A stretch of DNA of 17,998 bases. Source: Lachnospiraceae bacterium (GTDB taxonomy: Bacteria; Bacillota; Clostridia; Lachnospirales; Lachnospiraceae). Every line of letters begins with the position of its first letter. The first letter of the stretch is position 1. This document shows positions 1-6,710 of this stretch, one piece after another. Both the position numbers and the translations under genes were made by a program. The notes beneath the pieces were generated by a model. That model saw only the letters and a program-made list of their open reading frames with translations. It had not been told where the DNA came from and ran no database searches. Location of the stretch: NCBI GenBank assembly GCA_900769175.1, contig CAAGFP010000079.1, positions 1 through 17,998 on the forward strand, in the 5' to 3' direction.

Positions 1-183
1 ATTATGTATGGCGAGGTTGAAATACTTGAAGCTGAGAATAATGAGAAGGCATATGATGCTGCAAAGAATGCAGTTATGTATATGAAAAACGAATTCGATT
101 CATTTAAAAATATTATTATCCCTGATGATTATGAATCATGTAAAAATTGTCTGTCTGAATATATGACTTTTATGTTCCATTAA
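1..183 (+). CDS. C-terminal fragment of an unrecognised protein
   Basis: An open frame enters from the left edge in frame 1 and ends at TAA 181-183, giving 60 visible residues. The fragment is rich in Glu, Asn and Lys, starts IMYGEVEILEAENNEKAYDA, has a CKNC pair of cysteines about 17 residues from the end, and finishes with MTFMFH. The codon use resembles the genes downstream. The ATG at position 4 could in principle be a start, but no ribosome binding site can be seen because the window begins there, so I treat it as a truncated gene. I do not recognise the family and assign no function. Confidence 0.55.
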   Translation: MMYGEVEILEAENNEKAYDAAKNAVMYMKNEFDSFKNIIIPDDYESCKNCLSEYMTFMFH

Positions 184-204
184 GGAAAATAATAACCAAG
201 TATA

Positions 205-222
205 ATAATCAGGCATGATTAT
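205..222. repeat. Short perfect inverted repeat between the first gene and the chemoreceptor gene
   Basis: ATAATCA-GGCA-TGATTAT forms a 7-bp stem with a 4-base loop, 21 bases after the first stop codon. No T-run follows, so it does not look like a normal intrinsic terminator. It may be a weak terminator, an operator dyad, or chance in AT-rich DNA. The rest of 223-345 shows no clear promoter. Confidence 0.3.
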
Positions 223-345
223 CACAGTAATTGCAAAAAATATCACAAAAATATTGTAATTCAGCGATATTTATGCCATTATGTAAACTGAAAGTGAAGT
301 TCAATTTGCATATTAAGCACATTAATATCGAGGGAAAAGTGAATT

Positions 346-1764
346 ATGAAGAAAAAGAAAAGTCTTAACAGAAAAATTGTTGGTATGCTTATAATTATGG
401 GATTAGTGTCATTGCTTATCACATATGCCAATGTAAGCGCATTAAAGCTTATTAACCAGTTCAATAATGATATCTCAACGGCGTTTACTAATTATGAAGA
501 AGCAGTAAAGCTTGGTGACGAGAAGGCCATTGAGCAGTCAAAGGCTGATGTTGATTATTTGCTGCATCACAGCAATACAAGAATTGACGGTACATATAAG
601 TTCGATTATGCGCTTATATTTGTTAATGCACTAATTATCATTATAATGTGTGCAGTTGTCAGAAAGACGATTGTGCGTCCGGCGCAGCATGCTAAGAAGG
701 ACCTTGATGAAATCATTGAGGGAATTGAATCGGGAAAGGGCGATTTGACATTACGTGTCTTTGACAAGACAGGAGATGAAATCGGACAGCTTGCAGGCGG
801 AATTAATAAATTCATTGAAGTGTTGCAGGAACTGATGGTTAAGATTCAGAATGCTTCTGAGAATATGAATGAGTCGGTTTATTTAGTAAGGGAAGAGGCT
901 GAGTCATCAAATGTAAATGCTACGAATGTAAGCGCAACTTCAGAGCAGCTTGCCGCATCAATGGAAGAGGTATCTGCTTCATTGTATGAACTGACACGAA
1001 ACTGTTCGCTTATGCTTGAGAAAATATCCGAAATTAACGAGAGCGCGGTTTCATCAGCAGAGCGTATGAATGAAGTCAAACTTAATGCTCAGAACAGATA
1101 CACAGAGGCTGTTTATGCTAAAGAAAAGACCGTTTCAACATTTGAAGGAATTCAGAAGAACGTTGTTGAAGCCGTTGAAGCATCAAAATCGGTTAATCAG
1201 ATTAAAGATTTAACGGATAATATTTTAAGCATTGCTTCACAGACAAATCTTCTTGCATTGAATGCAAGTATAGAAGCAGCAAGAGCCGGAGAGGCAGGAA
1301 AAGGATTCGCAGTTGTTGCAGATGAAATCAGACAGCTTGCAGATGACTCAAGAGAAACGGCTAACCGAATCCAGGAAATCAGCGGAATGGTTATTGAAGC
1401 GGTTTCGGATCTTGCGGGAAATGCAAAAGAGATGATTCGTTTCGTAGATGAAGAGGTTGTCAATGAATACGATAACTTCGTTAGAATAATTGAGAATTAT
1501 GAAGCTGATTCAGAGGAGGCAAACTCTACATTCAGTGAATTTGCCACTATGTCAGGAGAGAGTGTAAAGACAATGACTGACATGAATGAAGGAATCAGCA
1601 ATATTTCAGTAACGATAGAAGAGTCGGCAAAGGGAGTATCAAATGTTGCAGAGGAGATTTCACAGTTAGTAAGTGCTATTTCTTCTATTACCGTTCAGGC
1701 AGGAGAAAACAAGAATATTTCAGACGGATTATCAGGAGAAGTATCTAAGTTTGAGAAGATGTAA
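346..1764 (+). CDS. Methyl-accepting chemotaxis protein (transmembrane chemoreceptor)
   Basis: This 472-residue protein is a membrane receptor that would pass a ligand signal to the CheA/CheW kinase complex. A basic N-terminus (MKKKKSLNRK) precedes transmembrane helix 1 at about residues 11-33. A short extracytoplasmic segment of about 50 residues follows, then helix 2 at about 88-105, a HAMP linker at about 106-165 (starting RKTIVRP), and a long coiled-coil signalling domain. The highly conserved hairpin tip lies at about 293-332 and includes SQTNLLALNASIEAARAGE (residues 298-316), followed by GKGFAVVADEIRQLA. No CheR-docking pentapeptide ends the protein. The ligand-binding region is much shorter than the usual 120-150 residue four-helix bundle, so the ligand cannot be guessed. 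It stands alone, with no che genes nearby. The start follows a modest GAGGG ribosome binding site. Confidence 0.95.
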   Translation: MKKKKSLNRKIVGMLIIMGLVSLLITYANVSALKLINQFNNDISTAFTNYEEAVKLGDEKAIEQSKADVDYLLHHSNTRIDGTYKFDYALIFVNALIIIIMCAVVRKTIVRPAQHAKKDLDEIIEGIESGKGDLTLRVFDKTGDEIGQLAGGINKFIEVLQELMVKIQNASENMNESVYLVREEAESSNVNATNVSATSEQLAASMEEVSASLYELTRNCSLMLEKISEINESAVSSAERMNEVKLNAQNRYTEAVYAKEKTVSTFEGIQKNVVEAVEASKSVNQIKDLTDNILSIASQTNLLALNASIEAARAGEAGKGFAVVADEIRQLADDSRETANRIQEISGMVIEAVSDLAGNAKEMIRFVDEEVVNEYDNFVRIIENYEADSEEANSTFSEFATMSGESVKTMTDMNEGISNISVTIEESAKGVSNVAEEISQLVSAISSITVQAGENKNISDGLSGEVSKFEKM

Positions 1765-1792
1765 GTAGTTCACAAAAATATCACAGATTCTG

Positions 1793-1819
1793 TTAGCACT
1801 CACCGTTGACAAGTGCTAA
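1793..1819. promoter_or_regulatory. CIRCE operator (HrcA binding site)
   Basis: TTAGCACTC, nine bases, then AAGTGCTAA. This matches the established CIRCE consensus TTAGCACTC-N9-GAGTGCTAA except for one base at the start of the right arm. CIRCE is bound by the HrcA repressor of class I heat-shock genes. It overlaps the -35 box of the promoter serving the downstream small heat-shock gene, so HrcA bound here would block RNA polymerase. Confidence 0.93.
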
Positions 1820-1834
1820 CAAAAGGTATATAAC
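1806..1834 (+). promoter_or_regulatory. Sigma-A promoter of the small heat-shock gene
   Basis: A perfect -35 box TTGACA (1806-1811), a 17-bp spacer and a -10 box TATAAC (1829-1834). The -35 box sits inside the CIRCE element. The expected start near 1841 gives a leader of about 110 bases. That leader holds the dyad GAAACA (1855-1860) / TGTTTC (1870-1875), whose role is unknown. Confidence 0.85.
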
Positions 1835-1949
1835 ATAGTCAGAACAAAAGAAAAGAAACATTTCTAGAGTGTTTCCAAACATCCAGGTTCAAAGTTACAT
1901 ATTAGCAAGGTTGTTATATTAGTTTATTTAGAGAAAGGAAGGATGACCT

Positions 1950-2432
1950 ATGATGACACCTAGTATATTTAATGATAGCTTTGATTTATTTGACCATTTT
2001 TACCAGGATCCGTGGTTTGGAGTTAATGACCGTGACTTTAAGAACATCGAGAAGAAGCTGTACGGTCACAGAGCAAAGAACATTATGAGTACGGATATCA
2101 AGGAAACTGATAATGGGTATGAGATGAAAATGGATCTTCCGGGATTCAGTAAAGATGAGATAACTGTAGAACTTAATGATGGTTATTTAACTGTCAGTGC
2201 AGCAAAGGGTATGAGTAAAGACGAGGCTGAATCAGAAGAGGAAGCTAAGAAAGGTAATTACATCCGCAAGGAAAGATACAGTGGTTCATGCCAGAGAAGC
2301 TTTTATGTAGGAGATGCAATTATGCAGGATGATATTAAGGCAAGCTTCAAGCATGGTATTTTGAAATTACTTATTCCTAAGAAAGATGCAAAGCAGGTGG
2401 AGGCTAAGCAGTACATTGCTATCGAAGGCTAA
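1950..2432 (+). CDS. hsp20: Small heat-shock protein, Hsp20/alpha-crystallin family
   Basis: This 160-residue protein is an ATP-independent cytoplasmic holdase chaperone that binds unfolding proteins during heat stress. The N-terminal arm (1-45) is rich in Phe and Asp, as usual for the family. The alpha-crystallin domain spans about 46-146: STDIKETDNGYEMKMDLPGF opens it, YIRKERYSGS lies in the middle, and the closing GILKLLIPK (136-144) is the family's G-x-L-x-x-x-I-P-K signature. A Lys/Glu-rich insert (about 88-102) fills the variable loop. Length is typical. The start follows AGGAAGG at 1936-1942 with a good spacing; a second ATG at 1953 would remove only one residue. The gene is monocistronic, with a CIRCE-controlled promoter upstream and a strong terminator downstream. 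Confidence 0.95.
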   Translation: MMTPSIFNDSFDLFDHFYQDPWFGVNDRDFKNIEKKLYGHRAKNIMSTDIKETDNGYEMKMDLPGFSKDEITVELNDGYLTVSAAKGMSKDEAESEEEAKKGNYIRKERYSGSCQRSFYVGDAIMQDDIKASFKHGILKLLIPKKDAKQVEAKQYIAIEG

Positions 2433-2473
2433 ACAGTCTGTATCCTTGGTCTCAAAATATATTTGATGTTTTT

Positions 2474-2505
2474 AATGGCTTACCGGTTATCGGTAAGCCA
2501 TTTTT
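2474..2505 (+). terminator. Intrinsic terminator after hsp20
   Basis: A perfect 12-bp stem, AATGGCTTACCG (2474-2485) with CGGTAAGCCATT (2491-2502), loop GTTAT, merging into five Ts (2501-2505). It lies 42 bases beyond the hsp20 stop codon and closes that transcription unit. Confidence 0.93.
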
Positions 2506-2558
2506 CATACATCTTTTATCATACCTAAAAAGTATAATAAAGTGTGTGTAATATGTAT

Positions 2559-2590
2559 TTCACATAATAAAATAAATGAGATAATATAAT
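2559..2590 (+). promoter_or_regulatory. Likely sigma-A promoter of the micro-ORF unit
   Basis: TTCACA (2559-2564; one base off TTGACA), a 17-bp spacer, then TAATAT (2582-2587). A perfect TATAAT overlaps at 2585-2590 but with a 20-bp spacer. It sits just after the hsp20 terminator and about 50 bases before the first micro-ORF, so a separate transcript probably begins near 2595. Confidence 0.55.
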
Positions 2591-2640
2591 ATCAACAACA
2601 AACCAATCCATTCAATAAATTTAAAAAGGAGGACAGACAT

Positions 2641-2694
2641 ATGAAGATCAGAGAATTTTTAAGAGAGTATTACGAAACATTTTCAAGAAGATAA
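2641..2694 (+). CDS. Micro-ORF 1, 17 residues, amphipathic charged peptide
   Basis: The peptide reads MKIREFLREYYETFSRR and ends at TAA 2692-2694. It would be dismissed on length, but it has a perfect AGGAGG (2627-2632) eight bases before ATG, one of the best ribosome binding sites in the window. Ile3, Phe6, Leu7, Tyr10, Tyr11 and Phe14 fall on one face of a possible helix, with Lys, Arg and Glu on the other. It is the first of three tiny frames between a promoter and a terminator. It could be a functional small protein, a leader peptide, or a by-product of a small RNA. I do not recognise it. Confidence 0.45.
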   Translation: MKIREFLREYYETFSRR

Positions 2695-2708
2695 GAGAGG
2701 TGGTTATT

Positions 2709-2741
2709 ATGTTAAGAGAGGTGCTTAATCCACTACTTTAG
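2709..2741 (+). CDS. Micro-ORF 2, 10 residues
   Basis: The peptide reads MLREVLNPLL and ends at TAG 2739-2741. A purine-rich GAGAGGTGG (2695-2703) lies just upstream at a workable distance, starting directly after the stop of micro-ORF 1. Its LRE echoes the LRE of micro-ORF 1. Too short to assign. Support is only the ribosome binding site and the tandem arrangement. Confidence 0.28.
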   Translation: MLREVLNPLL

Positions 2742-2755
2742 GAGTAAAAAGTAAT

Positions 2756-2785
2756 ATGGTAAAGATTAGAAATGTTAATTTGTAG
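2756..2785 (+). CDS. Micro-ORF 3, 9 residues
   Basis: The peptide reads MVKIRNVNL. AGGAG at 2740-2744 overlaps the stop of micro-ORF 2 and is 11 bases from this ATG, a long spacing. The stop TAG (2783-2785) lies in the first bases of the terminator stem, so a ribosome stopping here would disturb that hairpin. This could be chance, or a leader-peptide arrangement. Confidence 0.22.
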   Translation: MVKIRNVNL

Positions 2786-2818
2786 CCCATGTCGAAGTGA
2801 TTCGGTGTGGGCTATTTT
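2783..2818 (+). terminator. Intrinsic terminator of the micro-ORF unit
   Basis: TAGCCCATGTCGAA (2783-2796) pairs with TTCGGTGTGGGCTA (2801-2814) over 14 bp, three of them G-U pairs, with loop GTGA. TTTT follows at 2815-2818 and a second T-run at 2826-2832. The G-U pairs favour function on this strand. Confidence 0.8.
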
Positions 2819-2844
2819 CATGATGTTTTTTTAAAAATACATAT

Positions 2845-2873
2845 TTGACAAACTATGTTAATTTGTGTTAAGG
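2845..2873 (+). promoter_or_regulatory. Possible promoter of the ATP-grasp operon
   Basis: A perfect TTGACA lies at 2845-2850, just after the preceding terminator. The -10 is poor: the 17-bp position holds TTAAGG (2868-2873) and TGTTAA is two bases closer. An activator could compensate for a weak -10. No better candidate lies between 2819 and 2893. Confidence 0.4.
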
Positions 2874-2893
2874 TCTTTTTCAAAGATGAGAGC

Positions 2894-2930
2894 AAAGACG
2901 CTAATGTTGAATAACATTGGCGTCTTTTTT
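2894..2930 (+). terminator. Terminator-like hairpin in the leader of the ATP-grasp operon (possible attenuator)
   Basis: AAAGACGCTAATGTT (2894-2908) pairs with AACATTGGCGTCTTT (2913-2927) with one G-U pair, loop GAAT and six Ts (2925-2930). It ends 29 bases before the start codon at 2960, and no promoter is visible between it and the gene. Transcripts starting upstream must therefore read through it. Confidence 0.82.
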
Positions 2931-2959
2931 ATGTCCTCAAACATAAGGAGGAATAGACT

Positions 2960-4282
2960 ATGAGATACGATACAGAACTTGTAGAGCACACAGACAAAAT
3001 TAACAATCTGCTTGCACGTTACGGTGTTAAATTCGGAATCTATAAAAATAACACTTTTAAAGAGCAGTTATTTCCTTTTGATTCTATTCCAAGAGTAATA
3101 GAAAATGCAGAATTTTTAGTTCTTGAAAAGGGACTGAAGCAAAGAGTAGAGGCGCTCAATTTATTTTTGAAAGATATTTATTCAGAAAAAAAGATAGTAA
3201 AGGATGGCGTTGTACCTGATGACTTCATCTATGCTTCTTCGGGATATATGGCTGAGTGCGAAGGCGTTACTCCTATCAAGAATATTTATTCACACATATC
3301 GGGAATTGATCTTGTAAAAGGGAAGAATAACGAGTGGTACATACTTGAAGATAACCTAAGAGTCCCATCAGGTGCTTCTTACCCGATGATTGCCAGAGAT
3401 TTATGCAGAAAGAGTTCTCCGGAAACATTTCATAATGTAAAGCTTATTGATAACAGAAATTATGCAAAGCTTTTAAGAAATACTTTTGACTATGTCAATG
3501 CAGGAGGACATACTGTAATTCTTACACCGGGAAGATATAATGCAGCATATTTCGAGCATTCGTATCTTGCAGAAAAAACAGGTGCTCACCTTGTAACAGG
3601 TTCAGAGTTGTTTGTAGATAATGACGTATTATATTACATAAGTGCAGATGGAGTAAGGGAAAGAGTTGGAGCTGTTTACAGACGAATCTCAGATGAATAT
3701 TTAGATCCGATGAACTTTAATCCTGAATCACTTATCGGTATTCCTCATATTTATGATGTGTTCAGGAAAGGGAATGTCGCACTCCTTAATGCACCGGGAA
3801 ATGGTGTTGCAGATGATAAGGGCATTTATTATTTCGTTCCAAAAATGATTAAGTATTATCTTGATGAAGAACCGATATTACAGAATGCTCCGACATATCT
3901 GCCATTTTACGATGATGATATGAAATATGTGCTGGAGCATTTTGATGACCTTGTACTTAAGGACGTTGCGGAGGCCGGAGGATACGGAGTTGTATTCGGA
4001 AATACTATGACTAAAAAGCAGAAGGAGGACTTCATTACGCTGCTTAAAAATGAGCCGCGAAGATTTATTGCTCAGGAAGTAATTGATTTTCAGGATCTTG
4101 ATATTTTGGATGAAGGAAAGCTTGTTCCAAGAAAAGCAGACTTAAGAGCGTTTGTGCTTATGGCAGATGAGCCATATGTATGGGCAAGCGGTCTGACAAG
4201 ATTTTCACGTAATCCGGATTCTTTCATTGTTAATTCATCGCAGGGAGGAGGCTTTAAAGACACATGGGTATTATATCAGTAG
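2960..4282 (+). CDS. Circularly permuted ATP-grasp amide ligase-like protein (COG2308 type)
   Basis: This 440-residue protein belongs to the circularly permuted ATP-grasp family, predicted to activate a carboxylate with ATP and join it to an amine; the substrates are not established for most members. Family signatures are clear: YILEDNLRVPSGASYPM (about 127-143), VYRRI (239-243) with DEYLDP just after, NGVADDKGIY (281-290) then YYLDEEP, the LKDVAEAGGYG nucleotide-loop region (333-343), and the closing SSQGGGFKDTWVL (426-438). The N-terminus starts close to the core, so the protein is slightly shorter than the usual 470-490 residues. AAGGAGG (2945-2951) fixes the ATG. It is first in a six-gene operon, overlaps the alpha-E gene by 19 bases, and is preceded by a terminator-like leader hairpin. 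ATP-grasp, alpha-E and transglutaminase-like genes are a known recurring trio. Confidence 0.93.
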   Translation: MRYDTELVEHTDKINNLLARYGVKFGIYKNNTFKEQLFPFDSIPRVIENAEFLVLEKGLKQRVEALNLFLKDIYSEKKIVKDGVVPDDFIYASSGYMAECEGVTPIKNIYSHISGIDLVKGKNNEWYILEDNLRVPSGASYPMIARDLCRKSSPETFHNVKLIDNRNYAKLLRNTFDYVNAGGHTVILTPGRYNAAYFEHSYLAEKTGAHLVTGSELFVDNDVLYYISADGVRERVGAVYRRISDEYLDPMNFNPESLIGIPHIYDVFRKGNVALLNAPGNGVADDKGIYYFVPKMIKYYLDEEPILQNAPTYLPFYDDDMKYVLEHFDDLVLKDVAEAGGYGVVFGNTMTKKQKEDFITLLKNEPRRFIAQEVIDFQDLDILDEGKLVPRKADLRAFVLMADEPYVWASGLTRFSRNPDSFIVNSSQGGGFKDTWVLYQ

Positions 4283-4929
4283 AACAGGTGGATCATCTTT
4301 ATTGGTTAGGAAGATACACAGAAAGAGTATTTACTACATTGAAGCTTTTCTCAAACAGCTTTGACAAAATGATTGATACAAATGATGAAGTGTATGGCAA
4401 GTATTGCGAAATGCTTGATATCCCAAATATTTATTCATCAAAGGAGGATTTTCTTACAAGGTATCCTTTTGATGACAGCATACCTGATTCAATAATCAGC
4501 AACCTGTTAAGAGCATATGATAATGCAATAGTGCTTAGGGAAACTATCGGTTCTGACGCGCTTTCATACATTCAGCTTTCTGTTTATGAGATGAATAATG
4601 CTGCTAAAAGTATATCTCCAATGATTGAAATCCAGCATATCATGGATGATTTGTTATCATTTTGGGGAATTATTGATGACCAGATAGACTCAGAGCAGAT
4701 TAGAAATATAGTTAAAGCCGGAAAACGTATCGAGAGAATTGATTTGTATGCAAGGCTTGAACTTGATCCGTCAAAATTAAAACGAGAGATACATAGAATG
4801 ATTCCAAGAGTCTTAAGAAGCGGAATACAATTTAGCGAAGCAGCGCTTACAAAAGTCAGCTCTTTAATAAATGAAAATGTGATCGACTACGACGGAATTA
4901 TTGCAAATGTCGAATCTATAATAGTATAG
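4264..4929 (+). CDS. Alpha-E domain protein (COG2307 type), short version
   Basis: This 221-residue, largely helical protein belongs to the alpha-E family, the usual partner of circularly permuted ATP-grasp ligases; its biochemical role is unknown. The N-terminus ISVEQVDHLYWLGRYTERVF matches the family opening, in which a Leu-Tyr-Trp-Leu-Gly-Arg-Tyr segment is followed by Glu-Arg. SYIQLSVYEMNNAAKSI and IERIDLYARLELDPSKLKRE are consistent with its helical repeats. Typical members are about 300 residues, so this copy is roughly a quarter shorter, with an intact start and no frameshift visible. Its ATG lies 19 bases inside the ATP-grasp gene in another frame. The ribosome binding site GGGAGGAGG (4243-4251) is built from the codons of the ATP-grasp Gly-Gly-Gly motif, so the two are probably translationally coupled. 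Confidence 0.85.
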   Translation: MGIISVEQVDHLYWLGRYTERVFTTLKLFSNSFDKMIDTNDEVYGKYCEMLDIPNIYSSKEDFLTRYPFDDSIPDSIISNLLRAYDNAIVLRETIGSDALSYIQLSVYEMNNAAKSISPMIEIQHIMDDLLSFWGIIDDQIDSEQIRNIVKAGKRIERIDLYARLELDPSKLKREIHRMIPRVLRSGIQFSEAALTKVSSLINENVIDYDGIIANVESIIV

Positions 4930-4947
4930 AGAACAGAAGGTGAAAAT

Positions 4948-5742
4948 GTGGCGTTTTTAAATTATGAATATAAAATGAAAATCACATATTCAGAACTTGT
5001 TGATAAGTGCTACTACACAATAAAGTCAATTCCTGCTAACGACTTCAGACAAAGAAGTATTTCATACGACATCAAAATGACACCTTACTCCAAATTCTCA
5101 AGCGGTAATGACTCATTCGGGAACAGCCAGATCATTGGTTGTGTTAATTCAAAGCACAGTGAATTCGAATTTATTATTAAAGGCCTTGTCGAAACATACA
5201 ATGTCAACACTTCAGGAGGAGTAAATCTTAACAGCTCAGGTATGTATAAGTATCCTTACGGAAAATGCATTCCCGGGGAAAACATAAAGGCATATGCAAA
5301 TGAACTCAAAGATGAAGTAATTGCTTGTAATAGTGTAATTGATAAGTGCATGCTTATTATGGAAAGGCTTAATGAAAAGATGGAATATGTACCGGGAAGC
5401 ACAGAAATTGACACAACAGCAGAAGAAAGCTTTATTAGAGGGAATGGCGTGTGTCAGGATATTTCGCACATATTTATCTGCCTATTGAGACTATTTAATA
5501 TCCCGGCAAGATATGTCTGCGGACTTATTGTAGGAGAGGGAAAAAGTCATGCCTGGGTTGAAGCGATATCCGGTGAGAATTATGTCGCTTTTGACCCGAC
5601 AAATAATAAATGCATAACTGATGAATACATAAAACTTGGTGTTGGAAGAGATGCCTTTGATTGTTCTATTAACAGAGGTGTTATGTGGGGTGGCGGAAGC
5701 CAGACACAGGAAATATCAGTTAATGTTCAAAAATATTATTAA
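4948..5742 (+). CDS. Transglutaminase-like cysteine protease family protein
   Basis: This 264-residue protein has the bacterial transglutaminase N-terminal beta domain (about 8-95; FGNSQIIG fits its usual Phe-Gly-Asn turn) followed by the papain-like transglutaminase core. The catalytic triad is visible: Cys169 in NGVCQDISH, His201 in KSHAWVE, and Asp216 in AFDPTNN. The enzyme should hydrolyse or transfer amide bonds through a thioester. In ATP-grasp/alpha-E neighbourhoods it has been proposed to process the peptide or amide product. No signal peptide is seen, so it is probably cytoplasmic. The GTG start at 4948 is chosen because AGAAGG lies seven bases upstream; the overlapping ATG at 4946 is out of frame, and the in-frame ATG at 4975 has no ribosome binding site. 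It follows alpha-E by 18 bases. Confidence 0.92.
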   Translation: MAFLNYEYKMKITYSELVDKCYYTIKSIPANDFRQRSISYDIKMTPYSKFSSGNDSFGNSQIIGCVNSKHSEFEFIIKGLVETYNVNTSGGVNLNSSGMYKYPYGKCIPGENIKAYANELKDEVIACNSVIDKCMLIMERLNEKMEYVPGSTEIDTTAEESFIRGNGVCQDISHIFICLLRLFNIPARYVCGLIVGEGKSHAWVEAISGENYVAFDPTNNKCITDEYIKLGVGRDAFDCSINRGVMWGGGSQTQEISVNVQKYY

Positions 5743-5759
5743 AGTAAAAAGGATAAAAA

Positions 5760-6710
5760 ATGGTTGAGATTGTCACATCGGTCGGACTTCCGATTGATGA
5801 AAAACTAATGATAAAAAAGAACAGAATAACGCCTGATAATACTGATGGAAATATGAAGCGGTTATGTGTTGTAACCGGAATTCATGGAGATGAGCTTGAA
5901 GGACAATATGTATGCTATGAGCTTGTAAGACGTATTGAAGAAAATAAAGATAAGCTTTGTGGTATTGTTGATATTTACCCGGCAATGAATCCGCTTGGAA
6001 TTGATTCGATCACAAGAGGAATTCCGGCATTTGATCTTGATATGAACAGGCTGTTCCCGGGTAACATTGATGGCAATATGACGGAGTATTTAGCTGCCAA
6101 AATTATGGATGATGTTTCAGGTGCAGACTGTGTTGTTGACATCCATGCAAGTAATATTTATCTTACTGAGATTCCGCAGATCAGAATTAATGAACTTCAT
6201 GCTGATATGCTTGTTCCACTGGCAAAATGTGCCAATGTAGATTTTATATGGGTTCACGGTGCAAGCACTGTTCTTGAATCAACTTTTGCACACAGCTTAA
6301 ATAGCATCGGTACACCTGTACTTGTTGTTGAGATGGGTGTTGGAATGAGACTTACAAGAGCGTACGGTGACCAGTTGACAGACGGCATCTTCAGTCTTAT
6401 GAAGGAGCTTGGAATTTGGAAGGGTGAAGTAATTAAGGCAAAAGAGCCAATGATATCAGAAGATCCCGATGATGTGATTTATCTTAATGCAACAGCGAGT
6501 GGACTCTTTATTCCGGAAGTAAAGCATGGTGCACTTCTTAAAAAGGGCGATTTAATCGGAAGAATAGTAGACCCGCTTAATGGAAAAGTACTTGATGAAG
6601 TAATATCACCTAAAGGAGGAATGTTATTTACAATAAGAGACTATCCAATAGTAGATGAAGGCTCTTTAATGGGCCGAATACTTAAAGAGGAGGTCTTAAA
6701 CTTTGAATAA
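5760..6710 (+). CDS. Succinylglutamate desuccinylase/aspartoacylase family zinc amidohydrolase, catalytic copy
   Basis: This 316-residue M14-related protein should hydrolyse an N-acyl amino acid or amine amide bond. The zinc site looks intact: His42 and Glu45 in GIHGDELEG, and His129 in VVDIHAS. The substrate-binding DLDMNRLFPG lies between them, and Glu191 in LVVEMG is the expected general base. A C-terminal beta domain (about 240-316, ATASGLFIPEVKHG onward) has the biotinyl/lipoyl-like fold typical of the COG3608 branch. No signal peptide. Several acyl substrates are known in this family (succinylglutamate, N-acetylaspartate, others), so specificity is not assigned. The start follows AAAAAGGA. 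It overlaps the next gene, a degenerate paralogue, by eight bases, so the two are probably made together and may form a complex. Confidence 0.92.
   Translation: MVEIVTSVGLPIDEKLMIKKNRITPDNTDGNMKRLCVVTGIHGDELEGQYVCYELVRRIEENKDKLCGIVDIYPAMNPLGIDSITRGIPAFDLDMNRLFPGNIDGNMTEYLAAKIMDDVSGADCVVDIHASNIYLTEIPQIRINELHADMLVPLAKCANVDFIWVHGASTVLESTFAHSLNSIGTPVLVVEMGVGMRLTRAYGDQLTDGIFSLMKELGIWKGEVIKAKEPMISEDPDDVIYLNATASGLFIPEVKHGALLKKGDLIGRIVDPLNGKVLDEVISPKGGMLFTIRDYPIVDEGSLMGRILKEEVLNFE

Noticed and set aside
230..275. Possible sigma-D (motility) promoter before the chemoreceptor gene, with GCGATAT at 264-270
   Set aside because: The -10-like element matches the GCCGATAA consensus only partly and no TAAA lies at the right distance.
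237..1785. TCACAAAAATAT occurs at 243-254 and 1770-1781, flanking the chemoreceptor gene
   Set aside because: A 12-base AT-rich repeat is likely by chance; there is no target duplication pattern or mobile gene between the copies.
2894..2930. ANTAR-type antitermination hairpin pair
   Set aside because: ANTAR targets are two hairpins with six-base loops carrying fixed A and G. The loops here are 4, 5 and 7 bases and single.
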